A DNA stretch of 64,000 nucleotides from Casuarina equisetifolia. Lineage: Eukaryota; Streptophyta; Magnoliopsida; Fagales; Casuarinaceae. Position numbers and translations under genes: made by a program. The notes under the pieces are model-generated. The model did no database searches. It was not told the DNA's origin and was given only the letters and a program-made list of their open reading frames with translations. The stretch spans positions 18,849,583 through 18,913,582 of the forward strand of contig CM052359.1 in the NCBI GenBank assembly GCA_028551475.1. Direction: 5' to 3'. Numbering within the stretch: the stretch's first letter is position 1; every line of letters begins with the position of its first letter. This document shows positions 49,752 through 59,700 of this stretch, piece by piece.

Positions 49752-50950
49752 GTAGCCTTGACCTAAGACAAGTGTGGGCTTTAAAAATAAATGGGCCTTG
49801 GCTAGGGAGGCCTAATTAGATTTATAGGGAAAGGTAGAGAAAAAAGGGAAGTAAATTAGAAAAGATAGGGATGATGATAGTTGAGGGGATGAATAGTGTC
49901 ACTAAAGGTGTTGCAGGGAGGGCCAGTGCAAGGATAATGCTATGCGGTTTGATTTTTTTAAGTTTAAAAAGAGAGAAGATCCAATGGGTTAGATATGCTG
50001 GTCAACAATTTTTTTTGGTATCATAGAACGCTAAAGACAGATAAGATCTTAATTGCCTCATGACATTTTGAGGAATGAGCACAATTTTGGTTTGAAGTGT
50101 ATTAGTGAAAACTAAGGGATTAACAGTTGACATGGCCGATGTTAACAAAGGCGTTGCTGGCACAGTATGGTCCTACCATTTACTAGGACTTCTTTAGTGA
50201 TTTGCTAAAGCTATGCCAAATAGGTTCCATGGTAGAGTATAATAAGGAGTTTACTAGAATGCTAGTGCGGGTAGATAACCTAGTTAATCAACAATAGAGG
50301 GGTTGTTATTTGAGGGGCTTAAAGGAATTCTTGAGGCTTGAAGTAAAGGTGAAGGTGAAGGAGCCAACTTCTTTAGATGAAGTGATGGGTTTGGCAAAAT
50401 TGTTTGAGGATGATATGGGTTATGGAAAAGTGAGTCGATCCTCATATTCATTTGAGTACAAGTTGAAGGATACAAAAGGGAAGAAGGAATTTCCAAAGTC
50501 TAGTACGAGTAAAAAGTTAACCCCAAGGATATCGAGGAATGAAGACTAAAAGGGTTGTATTTTAGATGTGATAAAAAGTTTTTGTCAATCCATAAGTGTA
50601 AAAAGAAATTGTTTGTAATGATAAGATAGTAGTTAGATAACAAAAAAAGTAAAGAGGAACTTACAAATGTATTGCCAAAGATTACTCTCAATGCTCTACT
50701 ATCTACTTATGAGAAAGAACTAATAACGGTAATGACGGTAGTTAATAAATGGAGATTGTATCTTTTAGGAAGAAGATTTATGGTGAAAACAGATCAAAAG
50801 AGTTTAGAGTGCCTAAAACCCCTCTCCGGAAGGTTCCTCTCTCTCCTTGCACCCCCTTTTTATCTTTCTTGGCTTTTGCCTCTTAAACAGGCCTTCCTAG
50901 GGAAGGCTCGTTTTTTTCTAAAGCCCATACTTGTCTTGGCCCAAGGCTGT
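49752..50950 (+). mobile_element. Nested chimeric Ty3/gypsy-derived insert with inverted terminal repeats
   Basis: The ends are inverted repeats: AGCCTTG...AAGACAAGTGTGGGCTTTA...GGGAGGCCTAAT at the left matches the reverse complement of the right end (AGCCTTGGGCCAAGACAAGT, then ATGGGCTTTA) for about 65 bases or more. Inside lie a gypsy-type primer-binding site (50016-50028, TGGTATCATAGAA), a Gag fragment (about 50225-50550, RGLKEFLRLEVKVKVKEP then LDEVMGLAKLFED) and, after an internal deletion, an RNase H fragment (about 50690-50815, TYEKELITVMTVVNKWRLYL and VKTDQKSLE). No clear target duplication was found. It may be a rearranged LTR element with one LTR fragment inverted, or a TIR element that captured gypsy sequence. 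Confidence 0.75.
50016..50028 (+). promoter_or_regulatory. Primer-binding site of the nested gypsy-type element
   Basis: TGGTATCATAGAA matches the initiator-Met primer site TGGTATCAGAGC closely. It sits about 265 bases after the left end of the insert, which suggests the left 264 bases are an LTR. Confidence 0.6.
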
Positions 50951-51120
50951 CCGTAACAAAGTGACCCAATTTTGGATAGCTGCCCTACTTTTTGTTTTCT
51001 TCTCTCTTTCAGCCACTGTACGAGAACACTACGCTTCTTCGGTGTTCATTGACATGCATCTTACCCACTTTTAAATCAATGCAGTTTTTTGTGTTTTTCT
51101 GCTCATATTATTGTTTATCA

Positions 51121-51125
51121 ATCTA
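51121..51125 (+). repeat. Target-site duplication ATCTA, right copy
   Basis: Matches 44588-44592 exactly and directly follows the 3' LTR end TTTATCA. Confidence 0.85.
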
Positions 51126-52015
51126 AACAAGCTTGGAGCACTTTTTGTCCATAGCTTTTAATCTTAGCACTACAAAAATCGTAACAATTTGAATATAAAA
51201 TGGTAGTAGAAGGGCTCTTTGCACGGAAGGATTATCTTTATAATCTGTATCAGCAACTTGAGACTGAGAAGTCTGAACTGAATATCCGAGGTCGTCGCTT
51301 GACTTTGATATGTTGCTGGATGCTGTCTTGAGTATAGTAAATCAGATAAAATGGGGGCTCATTAAACTCAAGAATATGGAAAAAGTAACAAAAGGTTTTG
51401 GAAAGACATCTAAAGGAATCCTGCAGGAACATTTTGGTTTGGAAACTGAAACTGAAACTGAAACCCTCAAACAATACACGTTAACTTTGACATCTTTTTA
51501 TCAAATTTTGGTCTAGAGGTGTGAACTAATGACCCGTGTATTTCAAGAGCATACATTCCCTCACAATGCTGGAGCAACTCTGGCGAAATCTTCTTGTACT
51601 AAAGATTTGCTGAAGCAACCGCAATAAACATCGGTTCCAACATTGAAGGGGTGCACATTTGAATCGATGCTTTGAGGATATCAGTGAAAAACTATACAAC
51701 AACTATAGAAGGGATTATGAAAAGATTTGTTGGAGTGAACTAAAGAATTTGAATTGACAAAAAATATAAAATAAAAACCTGGGAAAGATTGGGTAAAAAA
51801 GGGTCAGGACTTAGCGAGAAGAGGCTTGATAATTTTGGCCGAACCTAAGAAAAAGCAAGTTGAGAATTCTAGCTCAAGACTCAATGTATGATGGGAGAGT
51901 GTTGAGAACTCCACATCAAATAAAGAAAGGTAAATTAATGAGTTTATAGGTGTGGTGGTAAAAAAAATTTTAAAATTAATTTTTGGGAAAGTAAAAGGCC
52001 TAATAACACTTCAAC
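51126..52015 (+). repeat. Dispersed repeat, copy 2, right part
   Basis: It continues the repeat interrupted at 44592: AGCTTGGAGCACTTTTTGTCC here matches TTGGAGAACTTTTTGTGC in copy 1 near 42110. The copy includes the blocks shared with 42290-42600 and ends with the GTTGAGAA...AGGCCTAATAACAC unit also found at 42640-42770. About 200 bases around 51180-51390 have no counterpart in copy 1. Confidence 0.65.
51200..51331 (+). other. Open 43-codon segment within repeat copy 2, origin unknown
   Basis: ATG 51200 opens a frame with GLFARKDYLYNLYQQLETEK followed by SELN, which looks protein-like, then a stop. It lies in the part of repeat copy 2 that copy 1 lacks. It may be a captured exon fragment or retroelement coding debris. 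I do not recognise it. Confidence 0.25.
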
Positions 52016-52492
52016 AGTAATTTATAGAATGATCTGCTATTTGAAGATATAAATGATTGGCCATTCATTACTTCTGTCCAAAAAGCAGGACGCTGTAGGC
52101 CAACGAGCTGCAGGTGCTTGAAATGGGCGATTTGGCAAGAGACAGTGGAGCTACAAGAGAAATTAAAAGCTCGAGTTAAGCAGAAAGTTACATAGAGAAG
52201 GATGTAAGAAGACCTAGATGGCGTCTAGAACTTGTTCAAAATATATTATGGTCGTCAAAAAGTTCCTTCAAATATTTTTTTGAAACTCCCTGTACTGTGA
52301 TATCTGCTAAAGTTTCATCGCTTATGCAGGTTATGAATTTGTCCAATAGCAACACCAACTCCTCTTTCCCACCCGAAGTCCCTCCCTTTCGATCAAAATT
52401 CAGTAATATACGAAGGTGTCAGTGCTGTATTTATTATATAAGAAGGTTTTTCTTTTTCTTACAAGTCAGTTAATTGTCAAAAATCTGGTAAC
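52016..52492. other. Region between repeat block and PPR gene
   Basis: The right half is the likely 3' UTR of the PPR gene. I see no repeat boundary, RNA gene or coding frame that can be supported. Confidence 0.45.
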
Positions 52493-54625
52493 TCAGCTTG
52501 TTAAGAAATCATCAAAGTACACATTAAAGTTAATAAATTGGGAACTACTGGGCACATAGTCATCCAGTTTGGACACCAAAAATATTTCCTTCAACACTCT
52601 GTAAATGTCTTCCGATTGGGGGTGTGATCTATCAGCAACCAGAAATTGACTGAACTCCCCCTCTATCTCTATCAAACTACTACCAGGAGTCTTCTTGATC
52701 CCCCTCTCTCTCATCATGCTTCTGATCATCCTTACATCACCCCATCTTCTCTCACGAGAACAAATATTTGCAATCAATGAATAAACACCACTGTCTTCAG
52801 GATCCAACTCTAAAAGCTTATAGGCAGAAAGTTTTGCCATCTCGACATTCCCATGCATTCTACAAGCGTTAAGAAGAGCACCCCATCCTGCTATGCTTGC
52901 TTCCATTGGCATCCTTGCTATTAATCCATAAGCGTCTTCTATCAACCCAACTCGACCAAATAAATCAATCATGCAAGCATAATGTTCAACCTTCGGTTCT
53001 ATCCCAAATTTTCTTTCCATGTTTTCAAAATATTCTTGACCTTCAGAAACTAAACCACCATGGCCACAAGCCGACAATAGACCCACAAATGTGATTTCGT
53101 CGGGCATAAATCCCAAGCTGGTCATCTGCTCAAAAAGGACAAGGGCTTTCATAGCATGTCCATGAGAAGCATATCCAGCAATCATGGAATTCCAAGAAAC
53201 CAAATCTCTCTGCAACATTTCGTTGAAGATCATTGCAGCTGCCTCAATACTCCCACATTTTGCATACATGTCAATAAATGCATTGGCTAGAATTAAACTA
53301 AGTTGAATCCGCTTTTGAATAATGTAGTAGTGGTGAATCCATTGACCCAAAGCCAAAGAACCCAGTTGACCACAAGCAGAGAGCACACACACCAATGTGT
53401 TCTCTATTGCAACCAAACCTGTCTCCACCATTTCAAGAAATAATTTCAAAGCTTCCTTTGGTTGATTATTCTGAGAATAACCCGCAATCATTGCAGTCCA
53501 AGAAATCACGTTTTTCTCTGGCATTTTATCGAAAAAGTTCCTTGCCAAATCCAGTTCTCCAAACTTTGCATACCCATTAACCATATTAGTCCAGGAAAAC
53601 ACATCCCTATTTATCATACTGTCGAAAATCTTCCTCGCAGCAACCAGGCTACCACATTTTACATACATATCCAACATGGCGTTTTGTAAATTCACACTCC
53701 AACACAAACACTTCTTTTGTATGTATTCATGGATGCTCTTTCCCATGCTCAAGTTGCCTTTCAGTGAGCATGCTGAAAGAACTGTAATCATGGTAACCTC
53801 ATTCGGCTCAACATCGCTCAATAGCATCAAATCGAACAATTGCAAAGCCTCATCCGCACGATTATGCCCCGTATACGCGTCAATCATCGAGGTCCAGGTA
53901 ACAACATCTTTCAGAGAAGTCTCATCAAACACTATACGCGTGAGTTTCAAACAGCCAAGTTTGGCATAGAAATGAATCAACCCATTTCGCACCACCAAAT
54001 CCGAATTAAAACCCGTCTTCCAAATCCTAGAGTGAACTGATTCCCCCTCTGAAGTTGTAGAGAACTGCTCGCACGCCTTGAGAGCAAAAACAAGACTCCG
54101 GCGGTCCATCGCCACCCACTCTCTAACCATTCGGCGAAAAAACAAAAACCCCATAGTCGGAATCTTAGCTTTACAATAACCTCTGATCATTGTGTTCCAA
54201 ATATAAGTATTTGGTTTTTCAATCTGAGTAAAAAGCACATGGGCGTAATCGAGGTCACCGGTGTCAGCTAAAGCGCAAAAAGCTAAGACCCGGCTAACCG
54301 GAAATGTGTCCGTAATGAGCGCAGTGACGGTCACGTGGGCATGAATTTGCTTCAACTGGGGCATGTTCGCACACGATTCCATGATGCGCAGAATTGGGTT
54401 GGTGATGATGACGTTGGTGGTTGAGTTCCATTTGGGCACGTAGGTGGACGTTGAAGAGAATGCCCTCGAGGAGTGGAGCACTTGCCGCCTGAGAGCAGAG
54501 AACACCACAACCAAGGTTGAGTTTTGAGCAGAATGAAGAGGGTGTTTCATGTGAGGCTTGATCGGCTCCTCTGGTTTTCGAATGCTCTGTGTTTGATGCC
54601 AAGATTCCCAGACAATTTCTGTCAA
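52493..54625 (-). CDS. PLS-class pentatricopeptide repeat protein, E/E+ type, organelle-targeted
   Basis: A single-exon frame of 710 aa. The likelier start is Met26 (54550), since MKHPLHSAQNSTLVVVFSAL leads into an Arg/Ser-rich transit peptide (LRRQVLHSSRAFSSTSTY). From about residue 95 to 570 the protein is built of P, L and S motifs, for example NTYIWNTMIRGYCKAKIP, DVVTWTSMIDAYTGHNRADE, NVISWTAMIAGYSQNNQPKE and DLVSWNSMIAGYASHGHAMK. The C-terminal E domain (GWGALLNACRMHGNVEMAKL) and E+ part (SHPQSEDIYRVLKEI) follow. There is no DYW deaminase domain. Such proteins bind specific organelle RNAs and act in C-to-U editing, borrowing deaminase activity from a partner, or in splicing. The target cannot be read from sequence. 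No internal defects were seen. Confidence 0.92.
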   Translation of the reverse strand: MTEIVWESWHQTQSIRKPEEPIKPHMKHPLHSAQNSTLVVVFSALRRQVLHSSRAFSSTSTYVPKWNSTTNVIITNPILRIMESCANMPQLKQIHAHVTVTALITDTFPVSRVLAFCALADTGDLDYAHVLFTQIEKPNTYIWNTMIRGYCKAKIPTMGFLFFRRMVREWVAMDRRSLVFALKACEQFSTTSEGESVHSRIWKTGFNSDLVVRNGLIHFYAKLGCLKLTRIVFDETSLKDVVTWTSMIDAYTGHNRADEALQLFDLMLLSDVEPNEVTMITVLSACSLKGNLSMGKSIHEYIQKKCLCWSVNLQNAMLDMYVKCGSLVAARKIFDSMINRDVFSWTNMVNGYAKFGELDLARNFFDKMPEKNVISWTAMIAGYSQNNQPKEALKLFLEMVETGLVAIENTLVCVLSACGQLGSLALGQWIHHYYIIQKRIQLSLILANAFIDMYAKCGSIEAAAMIFNEMLQRDLVSWNSMIAGYASHGHAMKALVLFEQMTSLGFMPDEITFVGLLSACGHGGLVSEGQEYFENMERKFGIEPKVEHYACMIDLFGRVGLIEDAYGLIARMPMEASIAGWGALLNACRMHGNVEMAKLSAYKLLELDPEDSGVYSLIANICSRERRWGDVRMIRSMMRERGIKKTPGSSLIEIEGEFSQFLVADRSHPQSEDIYRVLKEIFLVSKLDDYVPSSSQFINFNVYFDDFLTS

Positions 54626-55590
54626 ATTTTACGCGCCAAAAATTAGCATCATTAAATTGCCAGAACTGATAACATTGTACTTAACAGGACTTTTTCTCTA
54701 TGAAACATCACTTCTTATTAATAACACATGCACAGGAAGAGGAGGGGATGTCGACCCTAACCTAGTGGACTTGCAGGTAAAAGATTCTTTAACTTTTTGC
54801 CATTAAATCAAGGGGACACTCGTCAATTATTAGTCCAATTCAATTGTGATATAATTTTTTTGTTATTATCAAAAAACAAATAAATTGTATTAATAAAGTG
54901 GCGCAATATAAGATACGTGAAAAACATTCCAGAATTTGATTTCTAAAACAATCATACTTACCATAACCAATGACATGCGGCGAGATTGAATTATTTTGGC
55001 ATAACCAAGTTCCCTCTCATGATTCTCAAACCTCCCTGTTTTGGGGAAAATACCAAAATTTAAAAAGGAGAGCGTGGGAGACAGATTGCATAATAGTTCC
55101 TTTCCACAAAAAGCACTTGCAACAAGAGGATTAGATAGCATCCTTTTCATCTTTCTAGTTTGTTGATCGACCTAGGTGGGATTCCACATGCAACTCTTGC
55201 AGACTGAGATTTAAATAAAATGAGTGCTATTGGACTTACAATTGGTGAAAAGTCAACAAAAAATGGTTTTTGTTAATAAGATATTCATTTGAACTGGTTT
55301 AAATTTTTTTTTTAAAATACAGAATTAGGTTATAAATCACATGATATCTTCTTATCATAACTGTGACACCCTGTTGGCTTTTTTTAATCATCTTTAAATA
55401 CACAATCTTCACGAGCAATGAATAAAATCACCATTGTGTGAATGATTGCGTGTAAAATGCAATGAGGTGAAAAAGGGAATTACAGACATATTTTCATAGA
55501 GAAACACGGCCTTAATCCGAAACATTTGGAGGCCTGGTTCTCTTTGGTGCATACAATCTCAAAAACACCCGCGAATTCATCGAGTTCTAT
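54626..55590. other. Bidirectional intergenic region between PPR gene and NDX
   Basis: About 1 kb between divergent genes. The minus-strand frame 55150-54890 has no recognisable domain. I see AT-rich sequence and no clear TATA box. It must contain the promoters of both genes. Confidence 0.5.
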
Positions 55591-56785
55591 ATTTTTTTTT
55601 TTCAATCTGTCTTTTTGGGTGCCTTGATAAATCTCGTCCTCAAGCTCGTCGATACACTTCTCAGGTTAGCTTTCTGAATTTGAATATGTAGCTCCTAGAC
55701 CCTGTGCTCTTCCATTTGTTACCATGCGTTTGATATGGTGGTCTCTAAATGTCGTTGCATTTCTACTCTTTTTACGTTCAATTGACGTAGCTTACTCCAG
55801 AACTAGGGTTTTCTGATAAGGGGTCTTGATGGTGTTTCCGCGTTGCATTTTCATCTTTTCTGGGTCACGCATTGTGCTATCTCTGCATTACTGAGTTCAC
55901 CTTTCTTTTGCATGTTATAATTTGCAGTCTGCTCCAAATTGAGGCCAAATTACGTGTTGCATTGAGGATTGTTTGAGTAACTAATCTATATTGACCAGAG
56001 TTTAAAGATCGCTCTGGGTTGATTAATGGTCTCCTGGAACGTTGTATACAGGAAGATGTTTTGAAATCTTTTGTTGGCTAATGCCTACATGAAATGAATT
56101 GGTGATTTTGGACCTTCTGGGCGTTAATTTCAATGTTGTGCGTAAAAAAATTCCATTCCAATGAAAATAGATTCCTTTGTGGAGCCTCTTCATTTGAAAA
56201 CGCATCTTTATGTGCCTTGGAGCGATGGAGTTACTTGCATTTCGACATGTTTTATTTGCCATAGGATGCATCGATGTTCAGGTGCCCGGTGGATGGAATT
56301 TGTGGAGTTTTCTTGTTTGACTGAACATATGCATATCAGATCCTTGTGTTAAGCGGTCACTTTTTGGGCATCAAGGAATTCGGAAATTTAATCAATTTTT
56401 GCACTACTCGGTGATCTATAGTTTATGCTATTTGCCTTTTATTAAATATGCTGCTTGCAGCGGAGTACGAGTATAGTATGCAGAACTACAACATCACCAT
56501 TTTAAGTGTTACAAATTGAGGTTCAACAAACCATCATATACTAAAACTCTGAGGTTTTGCATTCCTACCAATTAGTTTTTTGTGTTTGAAATAACCATAA
56601 ATGTTAGCTTGTACTTGGTCCAGTTCTCTGCACCTTTTATCCCTTGAAGTCGCTTCCACATATTCAAGCTCTAAGCCTTCATAGTGCACATTATCAAACC
56701 TCATATGCTAATATCATTTTCTCTACCTCATTTTATTTAAAAGTATTTTTCCCTTGGCTCTAGAATTTCAAGGACGAGGCCTGCT
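55591..56785 (+). other. NDX: NDX 5' leader with probable leader intron
   Basis: A donor-like CTCAG/GTTAGC at about 55664 and an acceptor TTTCAAG before GACGAGGCCTGC at about 56773 suggest a leader intron of about 1.1 kb ahead of the ATG at 56786. The transcript start is not visible. The short open frames here are not supported. Confidence 0.4.
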
Positions 56786-59700
56786 ATGGAGGAACCATCA
56801 TGTAGTTCTACACAGGTAAGTAATCTCTCAACTCCACTTGGACTTTGTAACATCGTTTTTTATATTTAAATTTTCATATATATATATTTTCATTTTTTCA
56901 TATTTCTTATTTCTCTCTGCAATCATTTTTTAGTATTTCATGTTTCTATTACTTGCATATATATACTTTTTTCCAAATTGGATGTGTTATTTTCATACCC
57001 TTGCTCCGACCTGAATGTTGTTAAATTTGTATTTAGGAACAGGTCTTTGACTTAGTTTCAGCTGTGAGGGACTTGCACGGGCTTAACTCTCAGAAACTAC
57101 ATAAGTTGTTGAGGGACTCCGAGAACTTCACTATTCACTACCTTAAAGAAAAAACGTTAAGGACTAAGGTCAGATGATTCATCATCACTATATGTGACAG
57201 TATCTGCATCATTGTTGTGTTTGTCATCAATGCATAATCCTGTCCTTATTGTTTTATTAATGTGCCTGTTCTTGAATTAAATTTGGTTTCAGATTGATAT
57301 GGAAAAGCTTGCAGGATTTCTTCCCTTGCATCTTATTGCAGTGCTGATGTCATCCGATAGAGATGAAACCCTGTTCAGATACTTGTTATGCGGCATTCGT
57401 CTCTTGCATTCATTGTGTGATTTAGCACCTCGGCACATCAAACTTGAGCAGGTTCCCAAAAAAGCTTACACCTCTTTTTTCTCTTATTCTGTTTCTTTTA
57501 TGCTAATTTTGCATCTGTTTTCTTATTTACCAACGACTTCAGATTAGTACATATTGCCATGATATTTTGGAGATTTGATGCATTTGCTTAGCGGGCACTT
57601 GTCATTGTTTTTATTATTTTGTGATATATAATGCTTTTGCTAATTTAAACTAAGGAAAAGTGAATGGGTCCCAAGAGGGGAGAAGGATGGGGGGTAAGGA
57701 GTGCAAAATAGATCACATTTTGTACAGGTATAGAAGATGATTTTTAATATTCTAACTTTAGTTGGTGAAGAGCAGCTTTTTTTTTTTTTCTGATGGACTA
57801 GTTTCTTTTGCCCTGATCGTGCCTAATCCTACTTCTTTTGTGAGTCCAATTGAATGTATCCATTATACACTTTCCAGTTGCTTGAAAATAGTTATTTGAT
57901 TGGGAATCACTGTTGATATGTGGCCAAGTGGTTGTAAATAATAAGATGGGACAGAAGTGAATGCTATTTTTCATTCTGGTCAATTGCATAAAGTGCTCTT
58001 TATTTCGTTTTTCACCTTACATGCATGGACTCTTTGGGAACTATGAGGTCCCTGCCTCAAAAATTTTGAAGATTATAATAGCATAACATAATACTCTCTC
58101 CCAATTCTTATATTGGAATTATTGTTTCAGATTTTGCTAGATGATGTGAAAGTGTCAGAGCAGCTGCTTGACCTGGTCTTTTATTTGCTAATTGTTCTCA
58201 GTCGTTATAGACAGGTTTCCCAAAATCCTGACCTAATGGGTCTTACCTACTGCACTCTTTTTTCCCTTTTTTTTTTTTTCTCTTTTATCAAGATTTACAT
58301 TCATGATGCAGGAAACCAATAATTTTGGTCTCTTGTCCGTTACGCATTCAGCATTGGTGGCATGCAGCCTATACCTATTAACAGGCTGCATATCTTCACA
58401 ATGGCCAGATCTTGTTCATGTATTGCTTGCACACCCTAAGGTACAAATTAGACCACGTGATCTGATTAAGCTGCTATTTATGGAAATACGGTTCAGTTTA
58501 AGCAGTCTCTTACTCTTTTCATATTCTATAAGATAAGCTACAATTTTTAATTATTTTTTTGTCAAGTTTCTCTGCTGTTGCTAGATTTCTTTTTCTCCTT
58601 CTCAATATTAAGTTCTGCAGGCTTATACATATTTGCAGTCTGTTATCATTAAGCTTTCTTTGACAGGTAGACACATTTATGGATGCTGCTTTTGGAGCAG
58701 TTCATGTAGCCATTAGGTATCTTGACGTCAAGCTGTCAGCTCAACATCCCGATTTATGCACGAGATCAAGTCTGTCTAGTGAACATATAATTAGCTATCT
58801 CTGCCAGCAATGTGAGGCTTCGTTACAGTTTCTCCAGTCATTGTGCCAACAGAAAATGTTTCTGGAGCGCCTACTCAGGAATAAGGTTCCAAGTCAAAAC
58901 TCTCTTATTCTTTATGCTTGAAGTTAGATGTCAGGAGGTGTTTCCTTGTCTGTTGCATCAGTCACAAAAAGGGAATATCACAAAATCACGGTTGAGAATA
59001 GCAAGTATGAAAAAGAAAAATGAAAGGCATATTTCACATAGATGTTTTTACAGAAGTTTATCTTGAAGTTATAGGCATATTCGATTTATGTTTTCTGATG
59101 ACTATAAGATTATTCATGGCATTCCTTATTTTAGCAAAAGTCTTGTCTTGGTATTATTTCAGGAGCTATGTGAAAATGGTGTTCTGTATCTGGCTCGAGC
59201 CATCTTAAAGTTAACACCATCTTTTGTAGAATCCTCCAGAATTGTGGCTGCCGTATCTCGGCTGAAAGCTAAATTCTTATCAATTGTAAGTCCTCATGAT
59301 GGAAATATATTACAATGTTATATCCCCGGGTTTGAGCTTGCTTAGATTCTGCTGCAGCTTCTTGTTGTATTATTCTCCCTAGACATAGCTCATTTAATGA
59401 ACTAGTGAGCAATTTCCTCTTTTGCAGCTATTGAATCTCTATGAAGCTGAAAGCGTTTGTTTCCTGGATGAAGTTGCTAGCTCACCAGGAAGTCTCGATT
59501 TGGCAATGTCTGTAGCTACAGAGGTTAGCTTTTGTTATATTTTGAAATGGGATACTTTTCTCATGGACCATCAAAACTCCTTGTACCATCGCTTGTTGGG
59601 TTAGTTTGTAGTGGCTACCAATGGAACCATCCTTTATAACCATTTTTGGCAGGGGAATTCACCACCAAAATTATTCTGATGACATGATTTATCATTTTTT

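Larger units (their letters stand above)
44593..51120 (+). mobile_element. Degenerate full-length Ty1/copia LTR retrotransposon
   Basis: Both LTRs, primer-binding site, polypurine tract and target duplication are visible, so the borders are firm. Broken coding remnants follow the copia order on the plus strand. Gag begins near 45123 with YYLHPNKTTE and later has FLNGLDDVFAFA. A zinc knuckle lies at about 46094-46141 (CAYCGTMKHTKDCC). The protease region near 46396 reads HWLIDLSTSNHI, so the catalytic D-S-G is altered. GAG-pre-integrase is near 46870 (LGHPSFNVMH). Integrase C-terminal sequence lies at 47460-47690 (FGCLCYVANMF). Reverse transcriptase lies at about 48180-48900 with LYVNDILI (one catalytic Asp changed). 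The RNase H end is at 49120-49610. There are many stops and frame changes, so the copy is dead. Confidence 0.9.
49618..51120 (+). repeat. 3' LTR of the copia element, split by a nested insertion
   Basis: It starts TGTTAAAATGTTGTGGG and runs in register with the 5' LTR to CCAACTAGG. After the nested insert it resumes near 50956 (AAAGTGACCCAATTTTG) and ends TTGTTTATCA. The left part also has a short internal duplication, CCTA(A/G)AAAC(C/T)G(G/A)CACACATGTTAG, around 49672 and 49720. The total insert within the LTR is about 1.2 kb. Confidence 0.85.
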
